A DNA stretch of 64,000 bases from Verrucomicrobiota bacterium (GCA_018648805.1 JABGQM010000016.1:1-64000); one strand, 5' to 3'. Numbered from the stretch's first letter, positions 35,421 through 45,076 are shown. The notes: generated by a model from the sequence alone, not told the origin. Numbers and translations are program-made.

Positions 35421-36050
35421 TCAGGCCGGGTTAATGGACAGGCGCACAAACCGCTCGGACAGCAGCTCGCAGTAGAGCTCCTTCTGGTCTGGCGGCAGGA
35501 AGGACTCCCCTATCCGAGAGAACCATGCCTTCCCGGCGTCCGACAGGTCAAGCAGTACCTTGTCGATGACTTTCGGAGGAAGTGACAACCGATCGGCTCC
35601 GAAATACTCGATCCAGTTTGCTCGAGTCAGTTTTCGCTTTCTGCCCTTTAGCGTCAGGGCAATCTCTTCGACATCCGCAGGCTTTGTGCCTACGGCACGA
35701 TAGGCCATGACCGAACTCAGAAAGTCATAGGCAGGCGCCAGCTGGACCTTGTTGTCGCGCGTGATCAGCGAGAAATTCTTCAGGTGCATATCCTCGTTGC
35801 CAACCAGGAAATTGAAAAGGCTGCGTTTGAACAGCTTCACCTTCTCGATGACTGGAAATGTGCAGTAGGCATCCAGTACCTTGGCTAGCTGTTCCATGCT
35901 GGAATTGTACTTGGTATCCCGGCTCAACCCGCAAAGCTGGGCGAAGTCCTCCAGCGCTAGTTTGCTGTTGTGCCCGACACGATCAAAGCGGCGAACAAAA
36001 TAGGACCATGTCCCGTCCTCACAACGCACCAGGCCGCTGAGCGGCCACAT
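35421..36050 (-). pseudogene. N-terminally truncated HipA-like kinase
   Basis: 209 residues that match only the C-terminal part of HipA toxins: a strand GLVRCEDGTWSYFVRRFDR, the catalytic loop GNEDMHLKNFSLI and the metal-binding-type AYDFLSS. The N-terminal subdomain and the Gly-rich ATP loop are missing, and no HipB or HipS gene lies upstream; the 270 bases before the ATG hold nothing recognisable. HipA is usually above 400 residues and HipT above 300, so I regard this as a broken gene. No clear ribosome-binding site precedes the ATG. Confidence 0.65.
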
Positions 36051-36319
36051 TTACTGCCATAGCGGTATATGACTGCAAAACCCTTGGACAAATGCCCACC
36101 ATCTGGTCCTTACACACCATTCTTACCGTCTATCCGGTAACAACAAGCCCCTACAAGCCGCCCCAAAGTGTTACATATTCTTCCAGTGAGAGCGGTAGTG
36201 CATTCACACAAGACCAGTATCGGAGAATCTCTCTTTGTGTTCCTTGTGTTCCTTGTGGTAAATCACTACCCCTGTGAACGGTTACCACAACAAGCCACCA
36301 ATAGGTAAGAATACTGACC

Positions 36320-36586
36320 ATGAAGAAGCGACCAAACATTCTGTTTCTGCAAACCGATCAGCATCGCTTCGATGCTCTGGGATGCGTCAATTCCCTCGTT
36401 AAAACCCCGCGTCTCGATGCACTCGCAGCAAAGGGCATTCGTTTTACCGAGGCGATCTGTAACAACCTGTATGATGATGATACTTGTCTCAAGATTCGAG
36501 AGACGTTAACCCGCCATCTTCTGCTCCATATGGCCATTGCCGGGAGCCGTTTTTCACGGCCTTACTCGTATACCGATATTGACTAA
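36320..36586 (+). pseudogene. Internally deleted sulfatase gene
   Basis: 88 codons. The first 50 (MKKRPNILFLQTDQHRFDAL, then TPRLDALAAKGIRFTEAICNN) are a sulfatase N-terminus with its first metal site. The next residues (NLYDDDTCLKIRETLTRHLL and so on) match a sulfatase C-terminus, the region that follows the late NN-x-(Y/F)-DDP motif. About 400 residues, including the formylglycine Cys, are gone, and the junction falls at a shared Asn-Asn. The frame is preserved but the product cannot be a sulfatase. The GH95-like gene follows 11 bases downstream, so the two were probably an operon. Confidence 0.7.
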
Positions 36587-36597
36587 CAGGAATCCCC

Positions 36598-38859
36598 ATG
36601 ACTGCACCATCTAGCAGCCCACGCGTGGACTGGGAGCGCTTTCTCGAACAGCACGACATGCACTTCTTGTCCTTGCCACAGGGATGGCAGGAGGCCCCCC
36701 ATTTCGGCAATGCCATGGTCGGATCCATGCTGTACATGCAGGATGGCGCCTTGTTGCTAGAAGTCTTTCGGGCCGATGTCTGCGATCACCGTGACGAAAG
36801 CTACGGCTGGACAGCCTACAGCCGTCCCCACTTCCGCATCGGCTGCTTTCGGCTGGAGACCGTAGGTACACCTACCGGGTGCCACCTGCGAAAGAGTCTG
36901 TGGAATGCAGAGCTCACCGGAATCATCACCACCGATCGCGGCGAGATCGCCATCCGGCACCTGGTTCATTCTGACGACATGGCTATTGTAACCGAACTGA
37001 CCCCATCGACAGGTGAGCGTGGCTTAACCTGGAGCTGGCACCCCGTGGAAGCCACCACCACGCGCAACGGGTACCCCAGTGATGAGGCCAGCCGTAGACT
37101 GTTTGCCAAGCGCTACGGCCAGCACTATCTCGACGGCCTCAAGCCGGCCACCGCCAATCCCGCCGGACGTCTCCAGCAGCAGGACAACGTATCAGTCTGG
37201 GTACAGGATCTGCTCGCCGGCGGGCAGTACGCAACCGCCTGGCGGGAGCTTGTGGAGGGAGAGACCCGAACCCACATCGCCACCATCGCCCATTCGTACC
37301 CCGCGACCAATGCCGCGGAACAGGCGGGGGCAACTCTCCAGCACTGCGGTTCCCTTGAGCGGAAGGCGTGGCTGGAGCGTCATCGCGCATGGTGGCACGA
37401 CTACTACCCCAGAAGCTACGTGTCGCTGCCCGACAGACCTCTGGAAGCGCTCTACTGGCAGACCATCTACCGCTACGGCTGCTGTTCCCGTGCTGGCAGG
37501 TACTACGTCGATACCTCGGGCCTGTGGTTCCAAGGCGCCCAGTGGCCCTACTCAACCCACGACTGGAACACGCAATCCGCGCACTGGGGCGTCTATGCGG
37601 CGAATCGACTCGATCAGGGAGCGGAGATTGTCCGCCGCCTAGACACCAACCGGCAGAACCTGATTGATGCGGTCTATCCCGCGGAGTGGCGGGACGACTC
37701 CGCCTACCTGCACCTCGCAACTGCCGGGGACTTCAGGGGGAGTCGTATCAGTGACATGCGCTATCACGACTGTGTTGGGTGTCTGCCGTGGTTGCTCCAC
37801 AACGCATGGTGGCAGTACCGCTTCTCCATGGATGACCAGATGCTGCGCGACACGATCTACCCCCTGCTGCGGCGGAGCATCAACCTCTACCTGCACCTCG
37901 CATACGAGGCCGACGGCATCATCCACCTGCAGCCCACCTACTCACCTGAAACAGGCGTGTATGGCGATGCCAACTTCGATCTGGCCCTGTTCAAGTGGGG
38001 GTGCCACATCCTGCTCTGGAGCAGCAAGCGCCTCGGTATCGACGACCCGCTCACACGCCGCTGGAAGGAGGTCGTCGACAAGCTGGCCCCCTTCCCGGAA
38101 GACCACAAGGGCTTCATGCTGGGGGCCGATCAGACTGCGTGGGACGACCATCGGCACCTCTCGCACATGCTCATGATCTACCCGCTCTACCTGGTCAACC
38201 GCGAGCAGGCCGGAACCGAGGATGTACGGTCTCGATCGTACGACCTGGCCGACGCTGGCGCGGGTGCTGAAAGCGGAGGCATGGAGGAGTTGGTTGCCAT
38301 GGTGCAGACCCACGCCGGCCCCATTGGCACTGCGATGGGCAAAGGGAACCGTGCTCTGGATGGCTTGAAGCGGATACAGTCCGAGCTGCATCCCAATGGC
38401 CTGTGGAGCTGTGGCGGAAATCCCTGTATCGAGTCGACCGTTGGGCTGGTCAATACCATTCAGGATATGCTGCTTCAGAGCTGGAGCGACCCCGCTCTGG
38501 ATGCCCCCGGCCCCATCAGGGTCTTCCCGGCACTTCCATCAGAGTGGCAGGATGTGGAGTTCCATGACCTGCGAACGGAAGGCGCCTTTCTTGTCTCAGC
38601 CAAACGGGCGGGTGGGCGTACCGTGTGGATACGCATCAAGAGTCTGGCTGGCGAGCCATGCCGAATTCAAACCGATCTTATCAGCCCGACGGTACAGGGC
38701 ACACGCGATCACGCCCTCGTCGCGCTGTCATCGGACCGGTATGAACTTGATATCCTGCAAGGCGAGAGCATCGTGCTGTCGGGCGAGGCTACGGGGAGCC
38801 AGACATCAAGCGAATGGTCTCAGCTTTGTAGCCTCAGTCGCCAGCTTGCCGCGCCGTAG
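36598..38859 (+). CDS. GH95-like glycoside hydrolase, cytosolic
   Basis: 753 residues with no signal peptide. The order of domains is that of GH95: N-terminal beta-sandwich (GNAMVGSMLYMQDGALLLEV), a helical barrel (LPDRPLEALYWQTIYRYG, YSTHDWNTQSAHWG, TYSPETGVYGDANFD, HLSHMLMIYPL) and a small C-terminal beta region (IRVFPALPSEWQD). It is divergent from the secreted GH95 at 24274: HDWNTQ replaces DINLQ and the canonical QIDGNFG is replaced by NPCIESTVG. The specificity may therefore differ, e.g. galactose or fucose in another linkage. AGGAA lies upstream of the ATG. Confidence 0.78.
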   Translation: MTAPSSSPRVDWERFLEQHDMHFLSLPQGWQEAPHFGNAMVGSMLYMQDGALLLEVFRADVCDHRDESYGWTAYSRPHFRIGCFRLETVGTPTGCHLRKSLWNAELTGIITTDRGEIAIRHLVHSDDMAIVTELTPSTGERGLTWSWHPVEATTTRNGYPSDEASRRLFAKRYGQHYLDGLKPATANPAGRLQQQDNVSVWVQDLLAGGQYATAWRELVEGETRTHIATIAHSYPATNAAEQAGATLQHCGSLERKAWLERHRAWWHDYYPRSYVSLPDRPLEALYWQTIYRYGCCSRAGRYYVDTSGLWFQGAQWPYSTHDWNTQSAHWGVYAANRLDQGAEIVRRLDTNRQNLIDAVYPAEWRDDSAYLHLATAGDFRGSRISDMRYHDCVGCLPWLLHNAWWQYRFSMDDQMLRDTIYPLLRRSINLYLHLAYEADGIIHLQPTYSPETGVYGDANFDLALFKWGCHILLWSSKRLGIDDPLTRRWKEVVDKLAPFPEDHKGFMLGADQTAWDDHRHLSHMLMIYPLYLVNREQAGTEDVRSRSYDLADAGAGAESGGMEELVAMVQTHAGPIGTAMGKGNRALDGLKRIQSELHPNGLWSCGGNPCIESTVGLVNTIQDMLLQSWSDPALDAPGPIRVFPALPSEWQDVEFHDLRTEGAFLVSAKRAGGRTVWIRIKSLAGEPCRIQTDLISPTVQGTRDHALVALSSDRYELDILQGESIVLSGEATGSQTSSEWSQLCSLSRQLAAP

Positions 38860-38911
38860 CGCGTAGCGCGAAGGCGGGACCCGAGAGCCACAGCCCGCCA
38901 TTCGGCATCTC

Positions 38912-41044
38912 TCAATCGGCGTCGAAATTGCTCTTGAGGAAGGTAGCAGTACTCTTTACCGCATTGTCGAACAGCGTCATGTTGTTGTTGATATGACCAT
39001 GCTTCCCGCCCCTCTCGAGCACCAGTTTGCAGGTATTGTCAGACTCCTCCATCTTCGTGCAGAAGGCGGTGAGTATCGGGTACGGGGCAACGCTGTCCTG
39101 ATCACCATGAAAAACCAGCGTCGGCGGCATACCGGAACGAATCTGGTGTCGTGGCGAGATCCGTTGCCACCCTTCGCCGATCCGGTCGTTGCCATAGCCC
39201 TCCTTCGAGGTGTCCAGCACTGCGAACAGAAGAACGAGCGCATCGGGTCTGCAGGAGACCGACGTGTCCTCATCGGGATGCTCCTCGGTGTCGAACAGCG
39301 CCGTCCCCAGCGCCACGTGCGCGCCGGCGGATCCGCCACCAACAGCAATCCGAGTCGGATCGATCCCCAACTCCGCAGCATGGCACCGAATGTAGCGGAT
39401 GGCCGCTCGCCCATCCTTGACGCAATCAAACACCGTCGTGCTCTTACCGGTAAGCCTATACTCCACACTGATGCCAACAAAGCCGTCTGGCACCAGACTG
39501 GCGGCATAGGGGTAGAAACGACGGGGTGTGCCGCTTCGCCAGCCACCGCCGTGAAACAGCACATAGGCCGGGCGGCTATCCGTAGGCTTGAATCCCTCGG
39601 GGTGGAAGATATGCAGCGTCAGTTCCCGATCGCCAACGGTCTTGTAGATCACGACCCGGCTTGGCTCCAGCGCCTTCTGCATCGAGCCGAACGTGCGAGC
39701 TGGCCTCTTCTTTGCACCTGACGCCTTGGCTGGCTGCACCTGCACGCCCTCCGGCGTCCACCACTCATTCAGCAACTTGATCAGTTCATTCGCCTTAGCT
39801 GCATTCTCGGTCGCCATATTCCTCTTTTCCTTCGGGTCATTCTTCAGGTCAAACAGGAAGTGCTCCTTCTTGCCGACGTAGGTTTCAATCAATTTCCAAT
39901 CCCCCGCAACCACTCCCCTGCCCTCCAGCGTCTTCTCCGGCTTATCAGGGGCTGCCATATTGTGAGCGAAATCCTCGAGAAAGATAGCACCTCTCGCAGA
40001 CACCGCCTCATCATTGAGCAGGTTGACTCCCTCCATGAGCTGGGGAACAGGAAGCCCAGCGGCGGCCAGAATGGTTGGCGCCATGTCGATATTCGAGACC
40101 AACCGCTGTTCATCCCGCAGCGGCTCTGCGCGGCCCGGCCAACGGATCATAACCGGCTGGCGGACCCCCTGTTCCCAAAGCGTCTGCTTGGAACCACGAT
40201 ACCCCTCGACGCCCTGGCTCCAGCCATTGTCGGCAATGTAGATCACCATCGTGTTGTCGGCGATCCCCTGCTCATCAAGATGGCTGAGCAGCTCGCCACA
40301 GGTCTCATCCAGCCACTCGCACATGGCAAAGTACTTGGCCCGTTTCAGATCCGGTGTCTTCTCCCGGTACTTGGACAGGAGGCGCTCGGGAGGATTGTGC
40401 GGCGTGTGGGGCAGAAATGGCGCATACCAGAGAAAGAACGGCTTCTCCTGCTCCTCGGCTTTGGCAATGAAGTCGTAGACCGGCTGCATCGACCTGCGAC
40501 CGATCGTGAGTGCCTTGCCGCCGTGCCTGCCAGTTGCCCCCATGCTATCGGTGAAGCCCGACACCGAGGGATCGCCTTGCCAGTACTTGCCGGTGTGGAG
40601 CGAGAGGTATCCGGCCTCCTGCAACAGCGCAGGTAGCTGCGGAAGCTCGCGAAAGTTCTCGACCCAGTCGGCACGGTTTCCGCCGCGTATGGGGTCGTTG
40701 CCAGTGTATCCGTGTTGATGGGGATACATTCCGGTGAGCATGGTCGCCAGAGAGGGACAGCAGAGGGCAGTCGTCACATAGCCGCGTGTAAACAACAGAC
40801 TCTGATCCGCCAGCCGGTCGATGTTCGGTGTCTCGATGACCGGGTGCTGCATAAACCCATAATCGCCATACCCCTGATCATCACTGATGATCAGCACTAC
40901 ATTCGGCCGGACGGCATCCTCTGCAGCGAATGCGCATGCGCCACACGCCTGCAGTACGGCCAGAGAGAGCAGCAGGAGACCGCGACCAACGCCCCTGCAC
41001 CCTCTTCTTCCAACCAAACGAGATCTGATATCCCAATTGCCCAT
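38912..41044 (-). CDS. Secreted sulfatase fused to an alpha/beta-hydrolase esterase
   Basis: 710 residues; AGGAGG precedes the ATG and a signal or lipoprotein-like segment spans about 20-40 (LLLLSLAVLQACGA). Residues 45-430 form an S1 sulfatase: ISDDQGYGD (metal), TTALCCPSLATMLTG (formylglycine site, Cys95), HTGKYWQGD and IADNGWSQG. The site reads C-C-P-S-L, so the usual Arg is Leu. From about 470 an esterase follows: LFHGGGWRSG (oxyanion), GGGSAGAH (nucleophile Ser), HGDQDSVAPY (Asp) and GKHGH (His). The fusion could remove sulfate and acyl groups from one polymer. Motif copy D lies 74 bases upstream. Confidence 0.87.
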   Translation of the reverse strand: MGNWDIRSRLVGRRGCRGVGRGLLLLSLAVLQACGACAFAAEDAVRPNVVLIISDDQGYGDYGFMQHPVIETPNIDRLADQSLLFTRGYVTTALCCPSLATMLTGMYPHQHGYTGNDPIRGGNRADWVENFRELPQLPALLQEAGYLSLHTGKYWQGDPSVSGFTDSMGATGRHGGKALTIGRRSMQPVYDFIAKAEEQEKPFFLWYAPFLPHTPHNPPERLLSKYREKTPDLKRAKYFAMCEWLDETCGELLSHLDEQGIADNTMVIYIADNGWSQGVEGYRGSKQTLWEQGVRQPVMIRWPGRAEPLRDEQRLVSNIDMAPTILAAAGLPVPQLMEGVNLLNDEAVSARGAIFLEDFAHNMAAPDKPEKTLEGRGVVAGDWKLIETYVGKKEHFLFDLKNDPKEKRNMATENAAKANELIKLLNEWWTPEGVQVQPAKASGAKKRPARTFGSMQKALEPSRVVIYKTVGDRELTLHIFHPEGFKPTDSRPAYVLFHGGGWRSGTPRRFYPYAASLVPDGFVGISVEYRLTGKSTTVFDCVKDGRAAIRYIRCHAAELGIDPTRIAVGGGSAGAHVALGTALFDTEEHPDEDTSVSCRPDALVLLFAVLDTSKEGYGNDRIGEGWQRISPRHQIRSGMPPTLVFHGDQDSVAPYPILTAFCTKMEESDNTCKLVLERGGKHGHINNNMTLFDNAVKSTATFLKSNFDAD

Positions 41045-41117
41045 ATCGCTACCTCCTACCTACGTTCAAACACAACAGCCAGCAATTGTAAGAGCATAAC
41101 GCGCACCAGCCAGGCAG

Positions 41118-41146
41118 ACAATACGCGACCCCGCCAATCATAATCG
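41118..41146 (-). promoter_or_regulatory. Shared regulatory motif, copy D (upstream of sulfatase-esterase), degenerate
   Basis: Minus-strand core ATTGGCGGGGTCGCGTATTGT resembles copies A-C, with one base deleted and a few changes. The second half-site 21 bases upstream is not recognisable. It lies 74-102 bases before the ATG. Confidence 0.5.
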
Positions 41147-41225
41147 CTCTCTCAGTCGCTAATCCCGGCGGAGCCTGCCCGCAACCCGCCTACATCGTTG
41201 CACGAAGTGCTTCGGGCAGGTGCTA

Positions 41226-41243
41226 CGCTTGCGAGCGCAAGCG
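41226..41243. repeat. Short perfect palindrome
   Basis: CGCTTGCG, AG, CGCAAGCG. It sits in non-coding DNA between the sulfatase-esterase promoter region and the SASA remnant, and looks like part of a structured intergenic repeat. Confidence 0.55.
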
Positions 41244-41270
41244 AGCATAGCGTTGCAGGCAGGCCGCCGG

Positions 41271-41345
41271 TTTCTCAGTCGGAACCTGCCCACCAACTGC
41301 GGTAGTCAGACAGAACAGTGCACCCACGAAAACTGACTTCATCAT
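41271..41345 (-). pseudogene. Signal-peptide remnant of a SASA-gene paralogue
   Basis: From the ATG at 41345 the frame reads MMKSVFVGALFCLTTAVGG then QVPTEKP, almost identical at DNA and protein level to the start of the SASA esterase at 34022 (MMKSVFIGALFCLTTAVGG, QIPTELP). Homology ends after about 25 codons and the frame continues into repeat-like DNA. It begins 63 bases after the stop of the DUF6288-type gene, as a next gene in an operon would. Confidence 0.65.
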
Positions 41346-41407
41346 TACTAGCTCGTCAATACCCAACTGTTTCAGAATATGCTCTGGATTGGTTGACGAC
41401 AGCCACA

Positions 41408-44400
41408 TCACTTCCGCTTCATCACATACAGCGCCGGCGTCCAATCTGCCGGGTGATCGGGCTTCCAGCCATTGCGGTCTTTTCTGCTGAACCCACCGGC
41501 CTCAATGAAGAGATACTCGGTTCCTGCAATCTTGCCGCGTGTCATCTTCAGAGCCTGGCGCTCCTTCGTGTCCATCAGGATGTCGCCTGACCAGCCGAAG
41601 CGTGGGGCACTGGTAGAGCCGTCGGCTTTGAGGGTCAAGTCTGTGACAAGCGGATCCGCCTGCGCCGCGGGAACGTCCGCGGGGTTGAAGTCAGCAAGAG
41701 CGGCGACCTGACCCATGAGCGTCCACTGTCCAACGAGCTTCTCGTTGCGAACGAATCTTCCGTCATACAGGAACATGTCATTGCCATCTTTGGTGGCCTG
41801 CCACGCCGTACAGCTCATGGGCTGGAGTAAACGCCCCAGCACGAAGTCTTCCTTCGGCAGCGGCGGGCTTTTCGCCTCCTGCATCCAGATCGAGAAGTGC
41901 TGCCGCTTCACGCCGGCGTGATGCTTGCCGCCAACATTATGCAGGAAGCCAATAGCGGCGATGGTGACCTCTTTCTCGAAGTCGGGCCACCACGCCTTGT
42001 CGATCACATAACCCTGCGGCTGACCACCCTCGCGCCTGCCAATGCCTCGATCGCGCTCCTTCATCAGCTTGCCGTTCACATAGAAGCGGTAGCCCTCGCC
42101 CGACGGGACATGCGTCATGCCGCCCACGATCAGACGGTAGCGATGTCCCTCCTTGAAGGGCGGGAACTTCAGCTTGGTCCGCATGATCAGGACCTCCTTC
42201 TCCCAGAGCGTCTGCATGGGCTCCTGACAGCGACAGAAGTCGAGCGTGCACTTGCCCATACGATCCATGGCCGAGGTGCCGTCGTTCTTGGTCACCAGCT
42301 TGCCGTCCCACTGGCCGAAGGGAGCGTAGCCCTGCTGCCAGCCTGCCGCCTTGGCATCGAACTCCGGCTTGAACCAGTTCTCCATCCCCTTCGGATAGCT
42401 CACCTCGCGGTAGCGCCAGCCGGGAGCCCAGATCTTCTTCTCCAGAGGATCATAGCTGTGGTATTCCCACGGGATCTCATCCAGATCGGGACCGAAGACT
42501 TTCCAGTTGTAGTCGGTGATGCCGATGCGATTGTAGAAGGTAAGCAATTGTTTGATACGGGGTTCGCGATAGTAGAAGTTACCCTTGAACGGCACGGCGC
42601 TGGTCGCCTCTTCGGTCAGCAGTTTCTCATTGGATGCGATGTGGTTGCCCTCTCCCATGTACTTGGGAATGAGATAGTCGAGCACGACCGGCTTGAGAGC
42701 CTCCTTGACCTTGGGACCGAACATCGATGCATCGGCGGCCATGTAGAGTTCCTTGTGCGGCAGTGAGTCACCGGGAAAGCGCTCGCGACTCACCTCAAGC
42801 AGCTCGTCGAAACCACCGGGGATCTTCGACAGGTTCCAGGCCTGGGAACGTAGCAGGTAGCTCACCCCTACGCTCATATCCTGGCCACCGGGCACCGAGA
42901 CAATCTTGGGGAACTTGCCATAGGCCTCTCCGAGCGCGGTGACCGCAAAGGCCTGCACCTCGGGATCGGCAGCCTGCAGCTCGCGGACAATGCCGCCCAA
43001 GGGCGAGAGCGCCACGGCGCGGGTATTGTTTGCCACCATTCTGCCGAGAATGGGCAGAATCTTCCGGTAGTGATCCTTATCTGCGGCTAGCTTGGTCAGG
43101 GCCACCATGGCTGCGCGGTTGAGCCACCACTCATCATGCTCCAGCCAGTAGACCAACCGATCCACATGGGGGGCAAGCAGCTCTGCCCGTGCGGTGCCGA
43201 GGGCATCCATGGCCGTCTGCACCACCCACCAGGCCTCCTCGGGGTCGTTGACCATATCCACCATCAGCTCAACCATCTCGTCGGTCAGCGCACTCTTATC
43301 GAGCGACACGATGCCGGACCGCCGAACGCGTGGGTCCCCGGACTTGAGCATCTCCAGTGCGAGATCGTTGCGCCCCAGCCGACGCACGGTGCCTGCGGAG
43401 TAGACGGAGCGGAGGTTGAAGTCGGGGTGATGCGTGTACTTGAGCAGGAACTCATCCGCCACACCTTCCGCCTTGAGCTTGCGCAGCACAGCCCACGATG
43501 CATCGGCCACCAGGTTCTCGCTCTCCACGTCATGCGGCTTGCCTCCGCGGACCGGCGCCGCTGCCAGCGAAAAGAACTGCTCATCCGCCTCGGTGCCCCA
43601 GGGGCGTTTGGGCAACTGGTACGACCGACAGTGCTGGGTCTTCTCCGCGCCGTAGATGCGCAGGTGCTGGCGCGGCACCGTGTAGTTGAGCGCCATGCCG
43701 ATCGCCCACGAGTTGGGGGTATCGTAGCGACCGCCACCAACGATCCCGAACGAACCGTCGAAGCGGCGGGAGATATCGAGGAACCAGGCGCGCTCATTCA
43801 TGAATTCGCGGTAGCGCTTCGGCGCCTTTTCGATCATCAGCCCCATCGCCGGGCCGCGCCAGATTTCGCCGATGCCGCCACCGGTGTGACCATGCAGCAT
43901 CCAGGAGGTGGAGTAGAAGCTGGTCATGGCCGACGCATCACGCGCCTTCGCGTAGGGCGACTGCTCACCCTCGGGTGTGAGCGAGGCGGCCGCGGCCATG
44001 GCAAACGCCAGCCCGCCGTTCTTGCCATTGTCGGTGTAGGTCGGTTCCGGCAGGCCATCGCCATAGGAAACCGCGCCATGTCCGGCGTAGCGGTAGAAGT
44101 GCTTGAGGGAGCTCTGAAGGGCAAACTCGTCGACCTTGGCGCCGCACTCCTTGGCCAGCAGCAGGAAGGTGACGCAGTGCACGCCAGCCGCGTTCATGTG
44201 GCCACCGGCCATGTAGTTGTAGTTGGCCCCGCCCTTCTGTCCCCAGGAACCATTGTAGAGCGTACGGCGTGCCTGCTCGGCATAGGCCTCGATCGTGGGC
44301 AGGATCGCCTTGTCGCCCGTACGCAGATAGTACTCACAGAGGGAGATACCGCCGTAACCGATATACCAGGGGTAACCGCCCGCCGCCTCCTTGCCTTCGT

Positions 44401-45076
44401 TCTTCTTCGCAATCTCCTGCATCTTGCCGCGGACATACTCCAGATCGCTCGCGTCGCCGGTGGAAAGCAGGAACAGGTGCCCCATGCCCATGCCATTGGA
44501 GTCGCTCTTCTTAACGAATTCCGCCATCTCTCTGACGATGCGGTCGGACTTCTTGCAGTTGAGCGGCCACGTCTCGCTGTAAGTACCCAGCACCGGAATC
44601 TTCACCTCGACGGTTTGCGGTGCCGCATCCTTGTCATCCCGAACCACCAGCGTCACCACGCCATCCTTGGCCTCCGCCTTGGCGATGATGTCGCCCAGAA
44701 TCTGGCGCGGATCCATCTCCTCAAGCACCCGACCATTGATGCTGTCGATTAGCTGTCCCTTCTTCAGCTTGCCTGCCCCGAGCCCTGTCGAGGGGCCTGC
44801 AGCGGCGGCCGGAGACCCCTCCTCCACATTCTTGATGCGCATGCTGAAGGCCGGCTGCAGTAGCTCGATGCCGATGCCCACAGGGCCGAACCGGTCGATG
44901 GACTGAAGCTTCGCCTTCTCATCCGGGAACGGATGAAACATGGGATGGACCTTGTAGTAGGCGCTTCCCGCCATGCCGGTCACCGTGTCGCCGGCGGCCA
45001 CGGCAGTCAAGACAGCCATCCCTGCAAAGATGATGGAAAAGGCAACGGCAGCGATTCTGGTCATGCTTCTATTCAT
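41408..45076 (-). CDS. Giant secreted DUF6288-type protein, paralogue 2
   Basis: 1222 residues with a signal peptide (ends AVAAG) and AAGGAA before the ATG. Architecture follows that of the protein at 17373: PDZ-like domain (GPVGIGIELLQPAF, INGRVL), helical toroid (YIGYGGISLCEYYLRTG, STSWMLHGHTGGG), HEAT-like repeats about 570-720, and the C-terminal module (SYPKGMENWFKPEF, WEKEVLIMRTK, GYRFYVNGKLM), ending LYVMKRK as the paralogue does. The paralogues share block order and many motifs, so duplication is old but both are intact. Motif copy C and a 24-bp inverted repeat precede it. Confidence 0.82.
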   Translation of the reverse strand: MNRSMTRIAAVAFSIIFAGMAVLTAVAAGDTVTGMAGSAYYKVHPMFHPFPDEKAKLQSIDRFGPVGIGIELLQPAFSMRIKNVEEGSPAAAAGPSTGLGAGKLKKGQLIDSINGRVLEEMDPRQILGDIIAKAEAKDGVVTLVVRDDKDAAPQTVEVKIPVLGTYSETWPLNCKKSDRIVREMAEFVKKSDSNGMGMGHLFLLSTGDASDLEYVRGKMQEIAKKNEGKEAAGGYPWYIGYGGISLCEYYLRTGDKAILPTIEAYAEQARRTLYNGSWGQKGGANYNYMAGGHMNAAGVHCVTFLLLAKECGAKVDEFALQSSLKHFYRYAGHGAVSYGDGLPEPTYTDNGKNGGLAFAMAAAASLTPEGEQSPYAKARDASAMTSFYSTSWMLHGHTGGGIGEIWRGPAMGLMIEKAPKRYREFMNERAWFLDISRRFDGSFGIVGGGRYDTPNSWAIGMALNYTVPRQHLRIYGAEKTQHCRSYQLPKRPWGTEADEQFFSLAAAPVRGGKPHDVESENLVADASWAVLRKLKAEGVADEFLLKYTHHPDFNLRSVYSAGTVRRLGRNDLALEMLKSGDPRVRRSGIVSLDKSALTDEMVELMVDMVNDPEEAWWVVQTAMDALGTARAELLAPHVDRLVYWLEHDEWWLNRAAMVALTKLAADKDHYRKILPILGRMVANNTRAVALSPLGGIVRELQAADPEVQAFAVTALGEAYGKFPKIVSVPGGQDMSVGVSYLLRSQAWNLSKIPGGFDELLEVSRERFPGDSLPHKELYMAADASMFGPKVKEALKPVVLDYLIPKYMGEGNHIASNEKLLTEEATSAVPFKGNFYYREPRIKQLLTFYNRIGITDYNWKVFGPDLDEIPWEYHSYDPLEKKIWAPGWRYREVSYPKGMENWFKPEFDAKAAGWQQGYAPFGQWDGKLVTKNDGTSAMDRMGKCTLDFCRCQEPMQTLWEKEVLIMRTKLKFPPFKEGHRYRLIVGGMTHVPSGEGYRFYVNGKLMKERDRGIGRREGGQPQGYVIDKAWWPDFEKEVTIAAIGFLHNVGGKHHAGVKRQHFSIWMQEAKSPPLPKEDFVLGRLLQPMSCTAWQATKDGNDMFLYDGRFVRNEKLVGQWTLMGQVAALADFNPADVPAAQADPLVTDLTLKADGSTSAPRFGWSGDILMDTKERQALKMTRGKIAGTEYLFIEAGGFSRKDRNGWKPDHPADWTPALYVMKRK

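Noticed and set aside
36181..36260. Repeated TTCCTTGTGTTCCTTGTG text upstream of the sulfatase remnant
   Set aside because: A short simple repeat common in intergenic DNA; no evidence of function.
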